From Eubacteriales bacterium (GTDB lineage Bacteria > Bacillota > Clostridia > Lachnospirales > Lachnospiraceae), in the NCBI GenBank assembly GCA_030524545.1, contig JAUNGM010000003.1:75632-139631 (forward strand): a stretch of DNA of 64,000 nucleotides, in the 5' to 3' direction. The notes below the pieces were generated by a model. The model saw only the letters and a list, made by a program, of their open reading frames with translations, made no database searches and was not told the origin of the DNA. The translations under genes were made by a program, and so were the position numbers. Positions 35,657 through 43,698 of the stretch are shown one piece after another. The stretch's first letter is position 1. Every line of letters begins with the position of its first letter.

Positions 35657-37216
35657 ATGAAACTGATTAGGATTTTGAGCGACAGGGTACAGATCAGGTC
35701 TGATTATAAAGAATTTGATGATGTAAGGCTGAATGATCTGATTTCTGTATCGGATGGAGATGTGGAACTGGTCACGATGGTAAATGCACTGACCGACACG
35801 GACACAGAAGATGAGCAGGATATTGATGAGAACGACTATATTACAGAGCATAACAGCGTAAAAATGCTGGAATGTTCGATTATTGGCACGGTGAAGAACG
35901 GAAATTTTGAAAAGGCTGTTGACCGTTATCCGACTATGAAGGTGGAGGCGCACAGAATTGATCGGGATGAATTTGCCTTGATGTTAAGCAAATATACGGA
36001 TGGATTTTATATCGGCGATTACACGGCATATGGACTTCCGGCGTTTGTGGATGGAAACAAATTTTTCCAGCGTCATTCCTGCGTAGTAGGGAACACGGGC
36101 GCAGGAAAATCAGAAACAGTTGCAAAAATTTTGGAGCAGGTGAGTGGGCTTCCGGGGGCAAATGTGATTGTATTTGATATTCACGGAGAATATAGGGAAC
36201 TGTCATACGCCCGGAATATAAAGATTGGGGCAACAAAGCCATTCCCAATATGGATGTTCGGTTTTTCGGATATGATTTCAAACATTTTGAAAATAAAAGA
36301 AGAATCGGCAACGGTAGCTATGACGGCACTCCGGAAGTGTTACTACAAGGTATGCCCGGACGGAAAGGAAAACAGGCCGATATATTTCAACTATGTGGAG
36401 TTTGTGAAACTCATGAAGTTTTTGGACGAGCAGATGGTAGGTACTGGTGAACTATATAAATCCGGAGAAAAAGCAGGAATGGAAAAGGTGACCAAGGGCG
36501 ATTATAACGGGAAACTGACAAATATCGTGAATCTCCTTGTGGATAAGATGGCAGACAGCAAATATAGGTTCCTTTTTGAAGATATGCCGCAGCAGTATCT
36601 TTATGATTTTGTTGCGGATGTAATGAACAATGATGTCCCTGTAAAAAATATTGACTTGTCGGAAATCCCGCATGATGTGGCAATTCCAATCATCGGAGTG
36701 ATCACAAAGCTGGTCTACGAGATACAGCGCACATATGATGTTTCAGAAGTCCATCCGGTTACACTGGTATGTGATGAGGCTCATGTATATATTCCAAATG
36801 ATTTCCAACTCTCTGCATCGCAGCGGCGTATGGTGGAGATATTCGAGGACATTGCGAAAGAGGGAAGAAAGTTCGGGACAACGCTTTTTGTTGCAAGCCA
36901 GAGGCCGTCAGAACTGAATAAAACGATCATGGCGCAATGCGCAAACTTCATTGTTGGAAAGATGAATAATGAAAATGACAAGGCCATGATTAAAGGAATG
37001 ATGCCGGACGGCAGTGAGAGCGTGATTGACGAAACGGCGATGTTTTCTCCTGGTGATGTATTTGTGATTGGTGACGCAGTCCCTATCCCTATGAAAATTC
37101 ATGTGGATCTGGCAAAGGAAAGACCGCAGTCAAGAACGATTGCTTTTTGGGACAGATGGGGCAGTGAAAGGTTCCTTGATATTACCAACGCCACAGCCAA
37201 ATATATTACTGGATGA
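35657..37216 (+). CDS. HerA/FtsK-like ATPase (DUF87 helicase)
   Basis: A 519-residue ATPase from the ATG at 35657. A beta-rich N-terminal part (about 1-115) precedes Walker A VVGNTGAGKSETV (about 143-155) and NVIVFDIHGEYREL, a HerA/DUF87 hallmark. Walker B is TLVCDEAHVYIP (about 366-377), followed by EDIAKEGRKFGTTLFVASQRPSELNK, the conserved HerA arginine/glutamine region. HerA proteins form hexameric DNA translocases that work with a nuclease. Here the adjacent PD-(D/E)XK enzyme is a possible partner; no NurA homologue is seen. No DnaB-type helicase is encoded in the replication block. Confidence 0.88.
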   Translation: MKLIRILSDRVQIRSDYKEFDDVRLNDLISVSDGDVELVTMVNALTDTDTEDEQDIDENDYITEHNSVKMLECSIIGTVKNGNFEKAVDRYPTMKVEAHRIDRDEFALMLSKYTDGFYIGDYTAYGLPAFVDGNKFFQRHSCVVGNTGAGKSETVAKILEQVSGLPGANVIVFDIHGEYRELSYARNIKIGATKPFPIWMFGFSDMISNILKIKEESATVAMTALRKCYYKVCPDGKENRPIYFNYVEFVKLMKFLDEQMVGTGELYKSGEKAGMEKVTKGDYNGKLTNIVNLLVDKMADSKYRFLFEDMPQQYLYDFVADVMNNDVPVKNIDLSEIPHDVAIPIIGVITKLVYEIQRTYDVSEVHPVTLVCDEAHVYIPNDFQLSASQRRMVEIFEDIAKEGRKFGTTLFVASQRPSELNKTIMAQCANFIVGKMNNENDKAMIKGMMPDGSESVIDETAMFSPGDVFVIGDAVPIPMKIHVDLAKERPQSRTIAFWDRWGSERFLDITNATAKYITG

Positions 37217-37230
37217 TGGAGGCAGAAGGG

Positions 37231-37977
37231 ATGGCACAGAAACGTATGTTTACGATGAAGATTGTTGACAGTGATGCTTTCCTGGATATGCCGTTGTCTG
37301 CACAATGCCTGTATTTCCACTTGAATATGAGGGCGGACGACGATGGGTTTATTGGAAATCCCAAAAGGATTATGAGGACGGTCGGGAGCCATGATGATGA
37401 TCTGAAAATCCTGATTATGAAGCGGTTTGTCCTGACGTTCGAGGATGGCGTCATTGTAATAAAACACTGGAGGATGCACAACTGCATTTCACAGAACCGT
37501 TATCACGAAACACAGTATACGGATGAAAAGAACCAGTTACTTTTGAAAGATAATAAATCCTATTCCAAAACGCACGGTGTTCCCCTGGATGATAAAGGGA
37601 TTGTCGAGGCACAGGGGGCACAGATACCCGTCCTACCGGACAATGAGGATGCGGATGGTGTATCTGTGAGGACGGCAAGAAATAATTATCCTACGGATTT
37701 TGAAGCGTTTTGGTCCGATTATCCAAAAAAGGCAGATAAAGGACAGGCATACAAGAAGTATCAGGCGCGTATCAAAGATGGTTACTCACCGGATGAACTA
37801 CAGCAGGCAGCACGAAATTACCGTATGGAATGCGACAGGGAGCATACGCCAACAAAATATATTAAACATGCCAAGACGTTTCTCGGAGATGCAACACCGT
37901 TTTTGGATTATATGCCGAAGAATGAGCCGGGGCATTCAGCCGGGAACGGTAAGGCTGATTTTGACCAGTATTTGTAG
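37231..37977 (+). CDS. Phage replication initiator (replisome organizer, DnaD-like)
   Basis: A 248-residue protein. MAQKRMFTMKIVDSDAFLDM, then PLSAQCLYFHLNMRADDDGF, is the usual N-terminal winged helix of Firmicute phage replisome organizers. The C-terminal part (YPTDFEAFWSDYPKKADKGQ ... EHTPTKYIKHAKTFLGD) is the tail seen in DnaD-like initiators. The ATG at 37231 is chosen over 37213 because GGAGG (37218-37222) is correctly spaced. It lies directly before the DnaC-like gene. Confidence 0.88.
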   Translation: MAQKRMFTMKIVDSDAFLDMPLSAQCLYFHLNMRADDDGFIGNPKRIMRTVGSHDDDLKILIMKRFVLTFEDGVIVIKHWRMHNCISQNRYHETQYTDEKNQLLLKDNKSYSKTHGVPLDDKGIVEAQGAQIPVLPDNEDADGVSVRTARNNYPTDFEAFWSDYPKKADKGQAYKKYQARIKDGYSPDELQQAARNYRMECDREHTPTKYIKHAKTFLGDATPFLDYMPKNEPGHSAGNGKADFDQYL

Positions 37978-37988
37978 GAGGGGAAAAG

Positions 37989-38849
37989 ATGGATATTTCA
38001 CGGATTCTTCCAAAGGAGCCTCCTGAAGCGGAAGTGTTAGAAAAGGGAGATTTTAAGGGCGAAGATGGGCTGTGGTACTGCGGCAAATGCAGAAAGCCAA
38101 AGCAGAAGCGAATCAATTCCGAATGGCTGTCGAACAAAACCGTATGGTGTGCATGTGATTGCAGGATAAAAGAAATGGAAGAACGGAAAAGACGGGACGA
38201 GTACGAGGAGGAGATGCGGCGCATCCAAAGGCTGAAAGACGCATCCATGATGGCTAGCAAATTCCGGGAGGCCAGTTTTTCAGCCTATACGGTGCGGAAG
38301 GAAAATGAAAAGGCGTTTCGGATTGGAAAAGCATACGTCAGGGATTTTCAGACAATGCGGAAGGATGGACACCCCAAAACGGGGGAAAAGAATATCGGCC
38401 TTGTCTTTTATGGCAAGGTAGGAACCGGGAAAAGCTACACGGCGGCGTGTATCGCCAACGCTCTGATGGAAATGAAAGTTTCTGTGATTATGACATCATT
38501 TGTAAAAATTTTGCAGGACATCCAGGGCAATGAAGATGAGGCGAGATATATTGACATACTGAATGGGTGCAGCCTGTTGATTATTGATGATCTGGGGGCG
38601 GAGAGGAATACGGATTATGCGCTGGAAAAAGTTTATAACGTGATAGACAGCCGTGTGAGGACGGACAAGCCTATGATATTGACCACCAATTTGTCTTTTG
38701 ATGAGATGATGCAGACTACAGATATACGGTATCGCCGGATATATGACCGGATATTTGAACACTGTGTTCCGGTGGAAATCCCTGGCAATTCGTTCCGGAT
38801 TATGAGGGCGGCAAAAAGGCAGAAACAGTTGGCAGATTATTACGAATAG
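37989..38849 (+). CDS. DnaC/IstB-like helicase loader
   Basis: A 286-residue AAA+ protein. The N-terminus has a CGKCRKPKQ ... CACDCR zinc-binding motif and a charged helix; the ATPase part has GKVGTGKSYTAACIANAL (Walker A about residues 142-149), LLIIDDLGAERN (Walker B) and ILTTNLSFDEM (sensor 1). It ends NSFRIMRAAKRQKQL. It loads the replicative helicase, here with the upstream initiator, onto phage DNA. AGGGG precedes the ATG. Confidence 0.92.
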   Translation: MDISRILPKEPPEAEVLEKGDFKGEDGLWYCGKCRKPKQKRINSEWLSNKTVWCACDCRIKEMEERKRRDEYEEEMRRIQRLKDASMMASKFREASFSAYTVRKENEKAFRIGKAYVRDFQTMRKDGHPKTGEKNIGLVFYGKVGTGKSYTAACIANALMEMKVSVIMTSFVKILQDIQGNEDEARYIDILNGCSLLIIDDLGAERNTDYALEKVYNVIDSRVRTDKPMILTTNLSFDEMMQTTDIRYRRIYDRIFEHCVPVEIPGNSFRIMRAAKRQKQLADYYE

Positions 38850-38860
38850 GAGCAAGAAGA

Positions 38861-39268
38861 ATGAGTACAACACAAAAAGTCGGGCAGGAGATACGAAGGG
38901 TGAGAAGCCGGATGAACCTGTCACAGAAAGATTTTGGGGCATTGATTGGAAAGAGCGAAAGCCAGGTTGGAGCGTATGAAACGGCAAAAACCAGTATTAC
39001 GTTGGATGTTCTTTTCAAGATTGCGGAAGTTGCAAAAATCAGGCCGGAGGAATTGATAACAGGTACGCCTGAAAAGACCGAAAAAGCGGGATGGGACGCA
39101 GAGTTGAGAATCTACAATCTGGATGATCGGAAACAGGTTATGACAATTCTTGCCGTGAATGGTTACGATGTAGGGCAGCACAAAAAGAAGGTTACGCCAA
39201 CCGGAAAATCTGTTGCCTACTATGTCCATGCGACAGATATGGAAGGAAATGCGGACACCTCCAAATAG
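38861..39268 (+). CDS. XRE-family HTH protein
   Basis: A 135-residue protein. The N-terminal XRE HTH is clear: VGQEIRRVRSRMNLSQKDFG, ALIGKSESQVGAYETAKTSI. The C-terminal half (RIYNLDDRKQVMTILAVNGYDVG) is a small alpha/beta region seen in other phage proteins. Its regulatory target is unknown. It lies inside the replication block on the same strand, GGAG before the ATG. Confidence 0.82.
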   Translation: MSTTQKVGQEIRRVRSRMNLSQKDFGALIGKSESQVGAYETAKTSITLDVLFKIAEVAKIRPEELITGTPEKTEKAGWDAELRIYNLDDRKQVMTILAVNGYDVGQHKKKVTPTGKSVAYYVHATDMEGNADTSK

Positions 39269-39277
39269 GGGGACGGT

Positions 39278-39556
39278 ATGAAGTATCAGAGAAAGCCGGC
39301 CGTTGTTGAAGCGTTCCGTTTTGGTGCGGATTCGGAAGTAACAGCGCCGGAATGGTTTTTGAAGGAAGTACAGAAAGAAAATGTATTTATTGACAGGTGC
39401 ATTACGGATGGTGCGGCCCGGGTTTATGGATGCACGATACATAGTAAATATGGGAAGGCGAGGGCAAAGGTGGGTGATTATATTATCCGGGAGCCGTCCG
39501 GAGAGATACGGCTGAGTAAAGCGGAAGATTTTAGCAAGGAATATGAAAGGATCTGA
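39278..39556 (+). CDS. Conserved phage protein of unknown function
   Basis: A 92-residue protein. MKYQRKPAVVEAFRFG at the N-terminus and KVGDYIIREPSGEIRLSKAE, then DFSKEYERI, match a common small phage family in which the C-terminal GDWI...GEIYPCKPDIFE.TYE motif is typical. The family has no established activity. GGGGG precedes the ATG. Confidence 0.78.
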   Translation: MKYQRKPAVVEAFRFGADSEVTAPEWFLKEVQKENVFIDRCITDGAARVYGCTIHSKYGKARAKVGDYIIREPSGEIRLSKAEDFSKEYERI

Positions 39557-39561
39557 AAACA

Positions 39562-39951
39562 ATGGAGATTAAAATTACACTTCCCCTGAATCCAGTGACG
39601 AAAAAGAACTCCCAACGGATTATTAAATGCGGGAGTTACAGCCGGATAATGCCGAGCAAGAGCTATGTGCAGTATGAGAAGGACTGTGGTTTCTATTTGA
39701 GTCGTGATGCGCCGCCCATAGAGGAACGCTGTGAGGTTACCTGCCTGTTTTTTATGAAAACACGCCGCAGGGTGGACCTTACAAATCTTTTGGAGGCAGT
39801 GGATGATGTACTGGTAAAGCATGGAATATTACAGGATGACAACAGCAGCATCATTGTTTCGCATGACGGAAGCAGGGTATTCCATGACCCTAAAAATCCA
39901 AGGACTGAAATCACGATTAAAACCATAGCAGAGGAGGACAAGAAAAAATGA
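39562..39951 (+). CDS. rusA: RusA-like Holliday junction resolvase
   Basis: A 129-residue RusA family nuclease. MEIKITLPLNPVTKKNSQRI gives the N-terminal basic strand; the conserved acidic motif is RRVDLTNLLEAVDDVLVKHG with Asp72, Asp81 and Asp82, followed by LQDDNSSI. It cleaves branched phage DNA in recombination and packaging. The ribosome site is weak (AAGGAT). It overlaps the next start by 4 bases. Confidence 0.9.
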   Translation: MEIKITLPLNPVTKKNSQRIIKCGSYSRIMPSKSYVQYEKDCGFYLSRDAPPIEERCEVTCLFFMKTRRRVDLTNLLEAVDDVLVKHGILQDDNSSIIVSHDGSRVFHDPKNPRTEITIKTIAEEDKKK

Positions 39952-40472
39952 ATATTCAGAACTGGGAAGAAATAACAATGGACAGTGAAGTTTTTGCACA
40001 GGTAAGAGAAAACTTTGACATGCTGTTGCAAAGATTGTTCCAGAAGATGGAACAAAACAATTCCGACGAGGGCAGCATCACGCTGAAGGTAGATGTCAAC
40101 ATGATTGACGATTATATCCCGGATGCGGATGGAAATACAAGAAAAATCAGCAAACCGTTCCTCAAGCACAAAATCTCGACAGCCGTGCCTGTGAAGGACA
40201 GTTTTGATGGAAAGAAAGATACGGGTATGGAACTTGTGTACGATGAGGAGTTAAAGCGATATGTACTGAAATATGTTTCTGCCGGAGGGCAGAGAAGCAT
40301 TTTCGATCCTGAGTACCAGAATATCGTGAATGGAACGGCAACGGTGGTGGATGAGGAAACTCCTGGAATTGGCACATCCAATTACCTTCTCGAAGGAGAG
40401 GTCGCAGAGCAGGGCGAGAAGCCGCAGGACGGCGATTCTAGCATTGAAGATGGTGAGTTTAAAGAAGTGTAA
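39948..40472 (+). CDS. Phage protein of unknown function, 174 residues
   Basis: A 174-residue acidic protein (MNIQNWEEITMDSEVFAQVR, then ITLKVDVNMIDDYIPDADG and an acidic tail). No domain recognised. It resembles unnamed proteins encoded beside phage ssDNA and replication genes. It overlaps rusA by 4 bases. Confidence 0.7.
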   Translation: MNIQNWEEITMDSEVFAQVRENFDMLLQRLFQKMEQNNSDEGSITLKVDVNMIDDYIPDADGNTRKISKPFLKHKISTAVPVKDSFDGKKDTGMELVYDEELKRYVLKYVSAGGQRSIFDPEYQNIVNGTATVVDEETPGIGTSNYLLEGEVAEQGEKPQDGDSSIEDGEFKEV

Positions 40473-40556
40473 AGGTATAGAAGTAAAAACGGCGCAGGCG
40501 GTGGTAACAGAGCCACAAGCCAAGCTAATACATATGAAAATGAGGAGGAAAACGGC

Positions 40557-40850
40557 ATGGCAGTAAAAGCAGTATTATTTGATGAAAAAGGAAATGTCAT
40601 TAAGGAAGTGAAAGGGGATTTAGTGTCAATACAGGGAGTGGAGTACAAACATTATCCGTTCGGAATCGGCATTGAACTTCATTCCGCATCGACAGGAAAG
40701 ATGATTCCTGAAACTCTTCCGGAAATCTTTTGTTCAGAGGCGAACAATATGATTGATAAGGTAGTAAAAGAAACCAGGGGGGATGTAAAGGCATTAGATG
40801 TACGCATGAAAACAGTTTTCCTGATTGCCTCAGGAGGTGAGAGAAGATAA
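40557..40850 (+). CDS. Phage protein of unknown function, 97 residues
   Basis: A 97-residue protein starting MAVKAVLFDEKGNVIKEVKG. No recognised domain. A GAGGAGGAAAACGGC leader precedes the ATG. The stop shares bases with the next start (TAATG), so the two are coupled. Confidence 0.7.
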   Translation: MAVKAVLFDEKGNVIKEVKGDLVSIQGVEYKHYPFGIGIELHSASTGKMIPETLPEIFCSEANNMIDKVVKETRGDVKALDVRMKTVFLIASGGERR

Positions 40851-41131
40851 TGGGAAATGCGAGAAACGGCAATTTTTCCGTATGCAGGAAATGTGGAAAA
40901 CAGATTTTATTTGTCCGTACAGTCGGCGGCAAGAATATGCCCTGCGATACAAAATTTGTATATTATGCGGTTGGAGGGAAAGACAGGATCGTGCTGCCTA
41001 ATGGACAGGTTGTGGCCGGAACGATTTTAGAAAATTCAGTGGGAGCGGATGGATGGGGCTATATTTCACATTTTGCCACCTGTGAATTTTCGCAGATGTT
41101 TAGGAGGAAAAAGAAAAAATGTGTGAATTGA
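40850..41131 (+). CDS. Small zinc-ribbon-like phage protein
   Basis: A 93-residue protein with SVCRKCGKQILFVRTVGGKN, MPCDTKFVYY and a late ATCEF, suggesting a small zinc ribbon. The tail FRRKKKKCVN is very basic, compatible with nucleic-acid binding. Function unknown. It closes the early gene block. Confidence 0.7.
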   Translation: MGNARNGNFSVCRKCGKQILFVRTVGGKNMPCDTKFVYYAVGGKDRIVLPNGQVVAGTILENSVGADGWGYISHFATCEFSQMFRRKKKKCVN

Positions 41132-41238
41132 TATAACTTCAACCGTAACAGGCCATACCGGCACGGTGGGAAAGTAATATAAAAAAGTAAGCCCCTGCTG
41201 GAATAATCACATCAGACAAAGGCTCACAAAGCGGATAT

Positions 41239-41255
41239 CCCAATTATATATTGGG
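41239..41255. repeat. Palindrome before the late regulator gene
   Basis: CCCAAT TATAT ATTGGG forms a 6-bp stem with a 5-base loop, 45 bases before the DUF1492 start, within a 168-base gap after the zinc-ribbon gene that otherwise shows nothing clear. It could be an operator for late control. Confidence 0.4.
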
Positions 41256-41299
41256 TGTGGCGGTTTTGTCAAATGATTATTCAGGAGGGGCCGGTTTTA

Positions 41300-41773
41300 A
41301 TGAATGCGAAAGAATATTTGGGGCAGGTAAAAAGCAAAGAGGCGAAAATCAGAAATCTTCGCAGGGACAGGGACAGCATAAAAGAAATGATGTATTCCCT
41401 GGGCGGATCCGGCGAAGGGGAAAGAGTACAGACCAGCAGGAACAATGATAAATTTGGGACGCTGTATGGGCGCATAGACGAAATGGAGCGTGAAATTGAT
41501 ACGCAGATTGCTGATTTGATAAAATTTAAGCTGAAAGTATCAAAGGAAATAAACGAGATAGGAAATGGAAAATACATGACGGTGCTGAATTGTAAGTATA
41601 TCCATTTTATGTCCTGGGAAGATATAGCGGAGAACGGATTTGAAGTCCGATATTCTGTCCGACATGTTCAGAAAATGCATGAACGGGCAGTGATTGAATT
41701 TCAGAAAATCCATGAGGAGATGCTTGCAAATGCAGACGAAGAACCAGAAATCAGGAATGCTTTAGCACTTTAA
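41300..41773 (+). CDS. DUF1492 / ArpU-RinA-like late transcription regulator
   Basis: A 157-residue helical protein from the ATG at 41300 (AGGAGGGG 9 bases upstream). The N-terminal half is coiled coil (KSKEAKIRNLRRDRDSIKE ... RIDEMEREIDTQIADLIK); the C-terminal half resembles sigma region 4 (VLNCKYIHFMSWEDIAENGF, then VRYSVRHVQKMHERAVIEF). Such proteins (ArpU, RinA, DUF1492) sit before the small terminase and switch on late genes in Firmicute phages. It is followed directly by the phased repeats at 41774, its likely target or the packaging site. Confidence 0.82.
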   Translation: MNAKEYLGQVKSKEAKIRNLRRDRDSIKEMMYSLGGSGEGERVQTSRNNDKFGTLYGRIDEMEREIDTQIADLIKFKLKVSKEINEIGNGKYMTVLNCKYIHFMSWEDIAENGFEVRYSVRHVQKMHERAVIEFQKIHEEMLANADEEPEIRNALAL

Positions 41774-41850
41774 AGTTCGCAAAATGCCGCTTTTGTTCAT
41801 GGTTAGTTCGTAAAATGCCGTGAAAGTTCGCAAAATATCATAAAATGCCA
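41774..41850. repeat. Phased AGTTCG/AAAATGCC direct repeats
   Basis: AGTTCGCAAAATGCCG (41774-41789), AGTTCGTAAAATGCCG (41805-41820), AGTTCGCAAAAT (41825-41836) and ATAAAATGCCA (41840-41850). The AAAATGCC core starts at 41781, 41812 and 41842, with a degenerate AAAATATC at 41832. The spacings are 31, 20 and 10 bases, about whole turns of B-DNA, as expected of a multimeric protein-binding site. Confidence 0.85.
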
Positions 41851-42094
41851 CTGGAATGACACTGCGGAAGTGTGATAGAGTGTAAACTGCAACAGGAAGA
41901 AACAAAACATGCCCTTGTGGAAACCTGTTGTCGGCGGTGTTGTGCCGATTCTTTCTCATTCAGCCCTGCCCTTTGGGGTGGGGCATTTGGAAAAAGAGAA
42001 CAGCACAAAAAAGAATATGGAAATAGTAAAGAGGACCGTGCAATGCAAGTATGGTCCTTTTGTTATGCGTGGAATGAGGAAAGGAGCAGACAAC
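41851..42094. promoter_or_regulatory. Structured non-coding gap before the modification cassette
   Basis: After the repeats: ACACT-GCGGA-AGTGT (41861-41875 region), a strong GC stem GCCCTGCCC-TTTG-GGGTGGGGC (41963-41984) with two G-U pairs, and a terminator-like AGGACC (42032-42037) / GGTCCT (42053-42058) followed by TTTGTT. An open frame crosses this region from 41909, but its start signals are poor and its sequence is not protein-like, so I treat it as non-coding. It may hold the late promoter, a terminator and packaging-site elements. Confidence 0.5.
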
Positions 42095-42850
42095 ATGGAC
42101 GAATTAAAGGTGGAGTACAGAAAGATAGAGGATGTACTACCGTATGAAAATAATCCGAGGAACAATGACGATGCAGTTCAGGCGGTAGCAGAGAGCATTC
42201 GGGAATTTGGTTTTAAAATTCCGATAGTCGTTACCACAGAAAATGTGATCGTTGCCGGGCATACAAGGGTAAAGGCGGCGAAAGAACTGGGCATGAAAGA
42301 GGTTCCGTGTATTATAGCCGACGATTTGACAGATGAGCAGATACGGGCGTTCCGGCTGGCAGATAATAAATCTGCGGAGATCGCCACATGGGATGAGGAA
42401 AAGCTGGAGCAGGAACTTGCGCAGATTATGGACATTGATATGTCTTTGTTCGGATTTGACGATGGGGAATCTGATTTTGCTGATGAGATCGAGGATAACA
42501 CTTATACAATGAAATCAAATATTCCCCAGTATGAAATTACTGGAGATTGCCCTACAATCGACCAAATGCTTGACACGGGAAAAGCTGATTCTCTCATTGC
42601 GGAGATTGAACAGGCAGAAGGTATTACGGATGAGGAAAGAAGGTTTCTGGTCCAGGCAGCACGGCGTCACAATGTTTTTAATTACCGGAATATCGCAGAG
42701 TATTACGCCCATGCCACACCGGAGATGCAGAGGCTTATGGAGAAATCCGCGCTCGTTATCATAGATATGGACAATGCTATTGCCAATGGGTATGCGACAT
42801 TATTTTCTGATGTCCTGGATGCGATGGAGGGCAAGGAAGATGAGGGATGA
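42095..42850 (+). CDS. ParB/Srx-like domain protein
   Basis: A 251-residue protein from the ATG at 42095 (AAGGAG 8 bases upstream). Residues 1-95 form a ParB-N domain: VEYRKIEDVLPYENNPRNND, VAGHTRVKAAKELGMKEVPC, and LTDEQIRAFRLADNKSAE. Residues about 140-251 (YEITGDCPTIDQMLDTGKAD ... RRHNVFNYRNIAEYYAHATP ... EKSALVIIDMDNAIANGYA) are a second conserved domain seen in phage ParB/methylase proteins, but no methylase motif (DPPY or similar) is present. ParB domains can bind DNA or cleave nucleotides. It heads a three-gene unit, overlapping the glycosyltransferase start by 11 bases. Confidence 0.85.
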   Translation: MDELKVEYRKIEDVLPYENNPRNNDDAVQAVAESIREFGFKIPIVVTTENVIVAGHTRVKAAKELGMKEVPCIIADDLTDEQIRAFRLADNKSAEIATWDEEKLEQELAQIMDIDMSLFGFDDGESDFADEIEDNTYTMKSNIPQYEITGDCPTIDQMLDTGKADSLIAEIEQAEGITDEERRFLVQAARRHNVFNYRNIAEYYAHATPEMQRLMEKSALVIIDMDNAIANGYATLFSDVLDAMEGKEDEG

Positions 42851-43694
42851 TTTTGCTGTATTCATATTGACGCATGGCCGGGCAGATAACGTGGCAACCA
42901 TAAAAGCCCTCCGACGGGGGGGTTATTCCGGCAAGTGGTATATGGTGATCGACAACGAGGATGCTGACGCGGAAAAGTACCGTGAAAACTTCGGGGCAGA
43001 TCATGTAATCATGTTTGATAAGCAGGCGGCATATGACCGGGCGGACACAATGGATAATTTCAATAACCACCGGGCTATCATATATGCCAGGAATGAATCG
43101 TTCCGCATTGCAAGGGATATGGGGCTGACCTATTTCCTGATGCTGGATGATGATTACAAAGAGATTGATTTCCGATATGCGGACGGTAAGAAGCTGGCAG
43201 CAAAACCGGCAAGGAATCTGGACAGGATATTTGAAAGTATGCTGAGATTTTTGGATGCGTCGGGCGCAGAAACAGTGGCGTTTGCACAGGGAGGAGATTT
43301 TGTCGGCGGCTTGGAAGGTGGAAATTTCAAGAAAGGGATTCTCCGTAAAGCCATGAACAGTTTATTTTGCCGTGCGGACAGGCCGATAGATTTCAGAGGG
43401 ACGATGAATGAAGATGTCACGACCTACACCACATTAGGGAGCAGGGGAAAGCTGTTTTTTACTTTGTGCGCCATGTGTGTTATTCAGATACCTACGCAGT
43501 CGCTTGATGGAGGAATGACGGAGGCATACTTGGAAACCGGAACCTATGTAAAAACGTTCTATTCTGTGATGGCAATGCCGAGCTGTATCAAAGTAAGCAT
43601 GATGTACAGTAAGCATAGGAGGATTCATCACAGAATAGACTGGGAACGCTGTGTTCCGAAGATACTGAATGAGAAATACAGGAAGGTGATTTGA
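42840..43694 (+). CDS. TET-associated-type glycosyltransferase (GT-A fold)
   Basis: A 284-residue protein from the ATG at 42840 (GGAGGG/AAGG just upstream). FAVFILTHGRADNVATIKAL, YMVIDNEDADAEKYRENFG, IIYARNESFRIARDMG and LTYFLMLDDDYKEIDFRY form a GT-A Rossmann-like domain with the metal-binding DDD at 103-105. This is the pattern of TET-associated glycosyltransferases (TAGT), which were predicted from phage gene clusters to sugar-modify oxidised bases. Later blocks are GTMNEDVTTYTTLGSRGKLF and TQSLDGGMTEAYLETGTYVK. It lies between the ParB-like and radical SAM genes. A different acceptor, such as a protein, cannot be excluded. Confidence 0.82.
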   Translation: MRDDFAVFILTHGRADNVATIKALRRGGYSGKWYMVIDNEDADAEKYRENFGADHVIMFDKQAAYDRADTMDNFNNHRAIIYARNESFRIARDMGLTYFLMLDDDYKEIDFRYADGKKLAAKPARNLDRIFESMLRFLDASGAETVAFAQGGDFVGGLEGGNFKKGILRKAMNSLFCRADRPIDFRGTMNEDVTTYTTLGSRGKLFFTLCAMCVIQIPTQSLDGGMTEAYLETGTYVKTFYSVMAMPSCIKVSMMYSKHRRIHHRIDWERCVPKILNEKYRKVI

Positions 43695-43698
43695 GAAG

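Noticed and set aside
40330..40566. Open frame spanning the gap before the 97-residue gene
   Set aside because: It overlaps the end of a coding gene in another frame and its last part is only an intergenic ribosome-site region.
41774..41850. CRISPR array
   Set aside because: The repeats are short, few and spaced by 10-31 bases without unique spacers of regular length; no cas genes are nearby.
41909..42094. N-terminal extension of the ParB-like gene
   Set aside because: The stretch contains strong hairpins and a terminator-like element, has no good ribosome site, and the ATG at 42095 has AAGGAG at the right distance.
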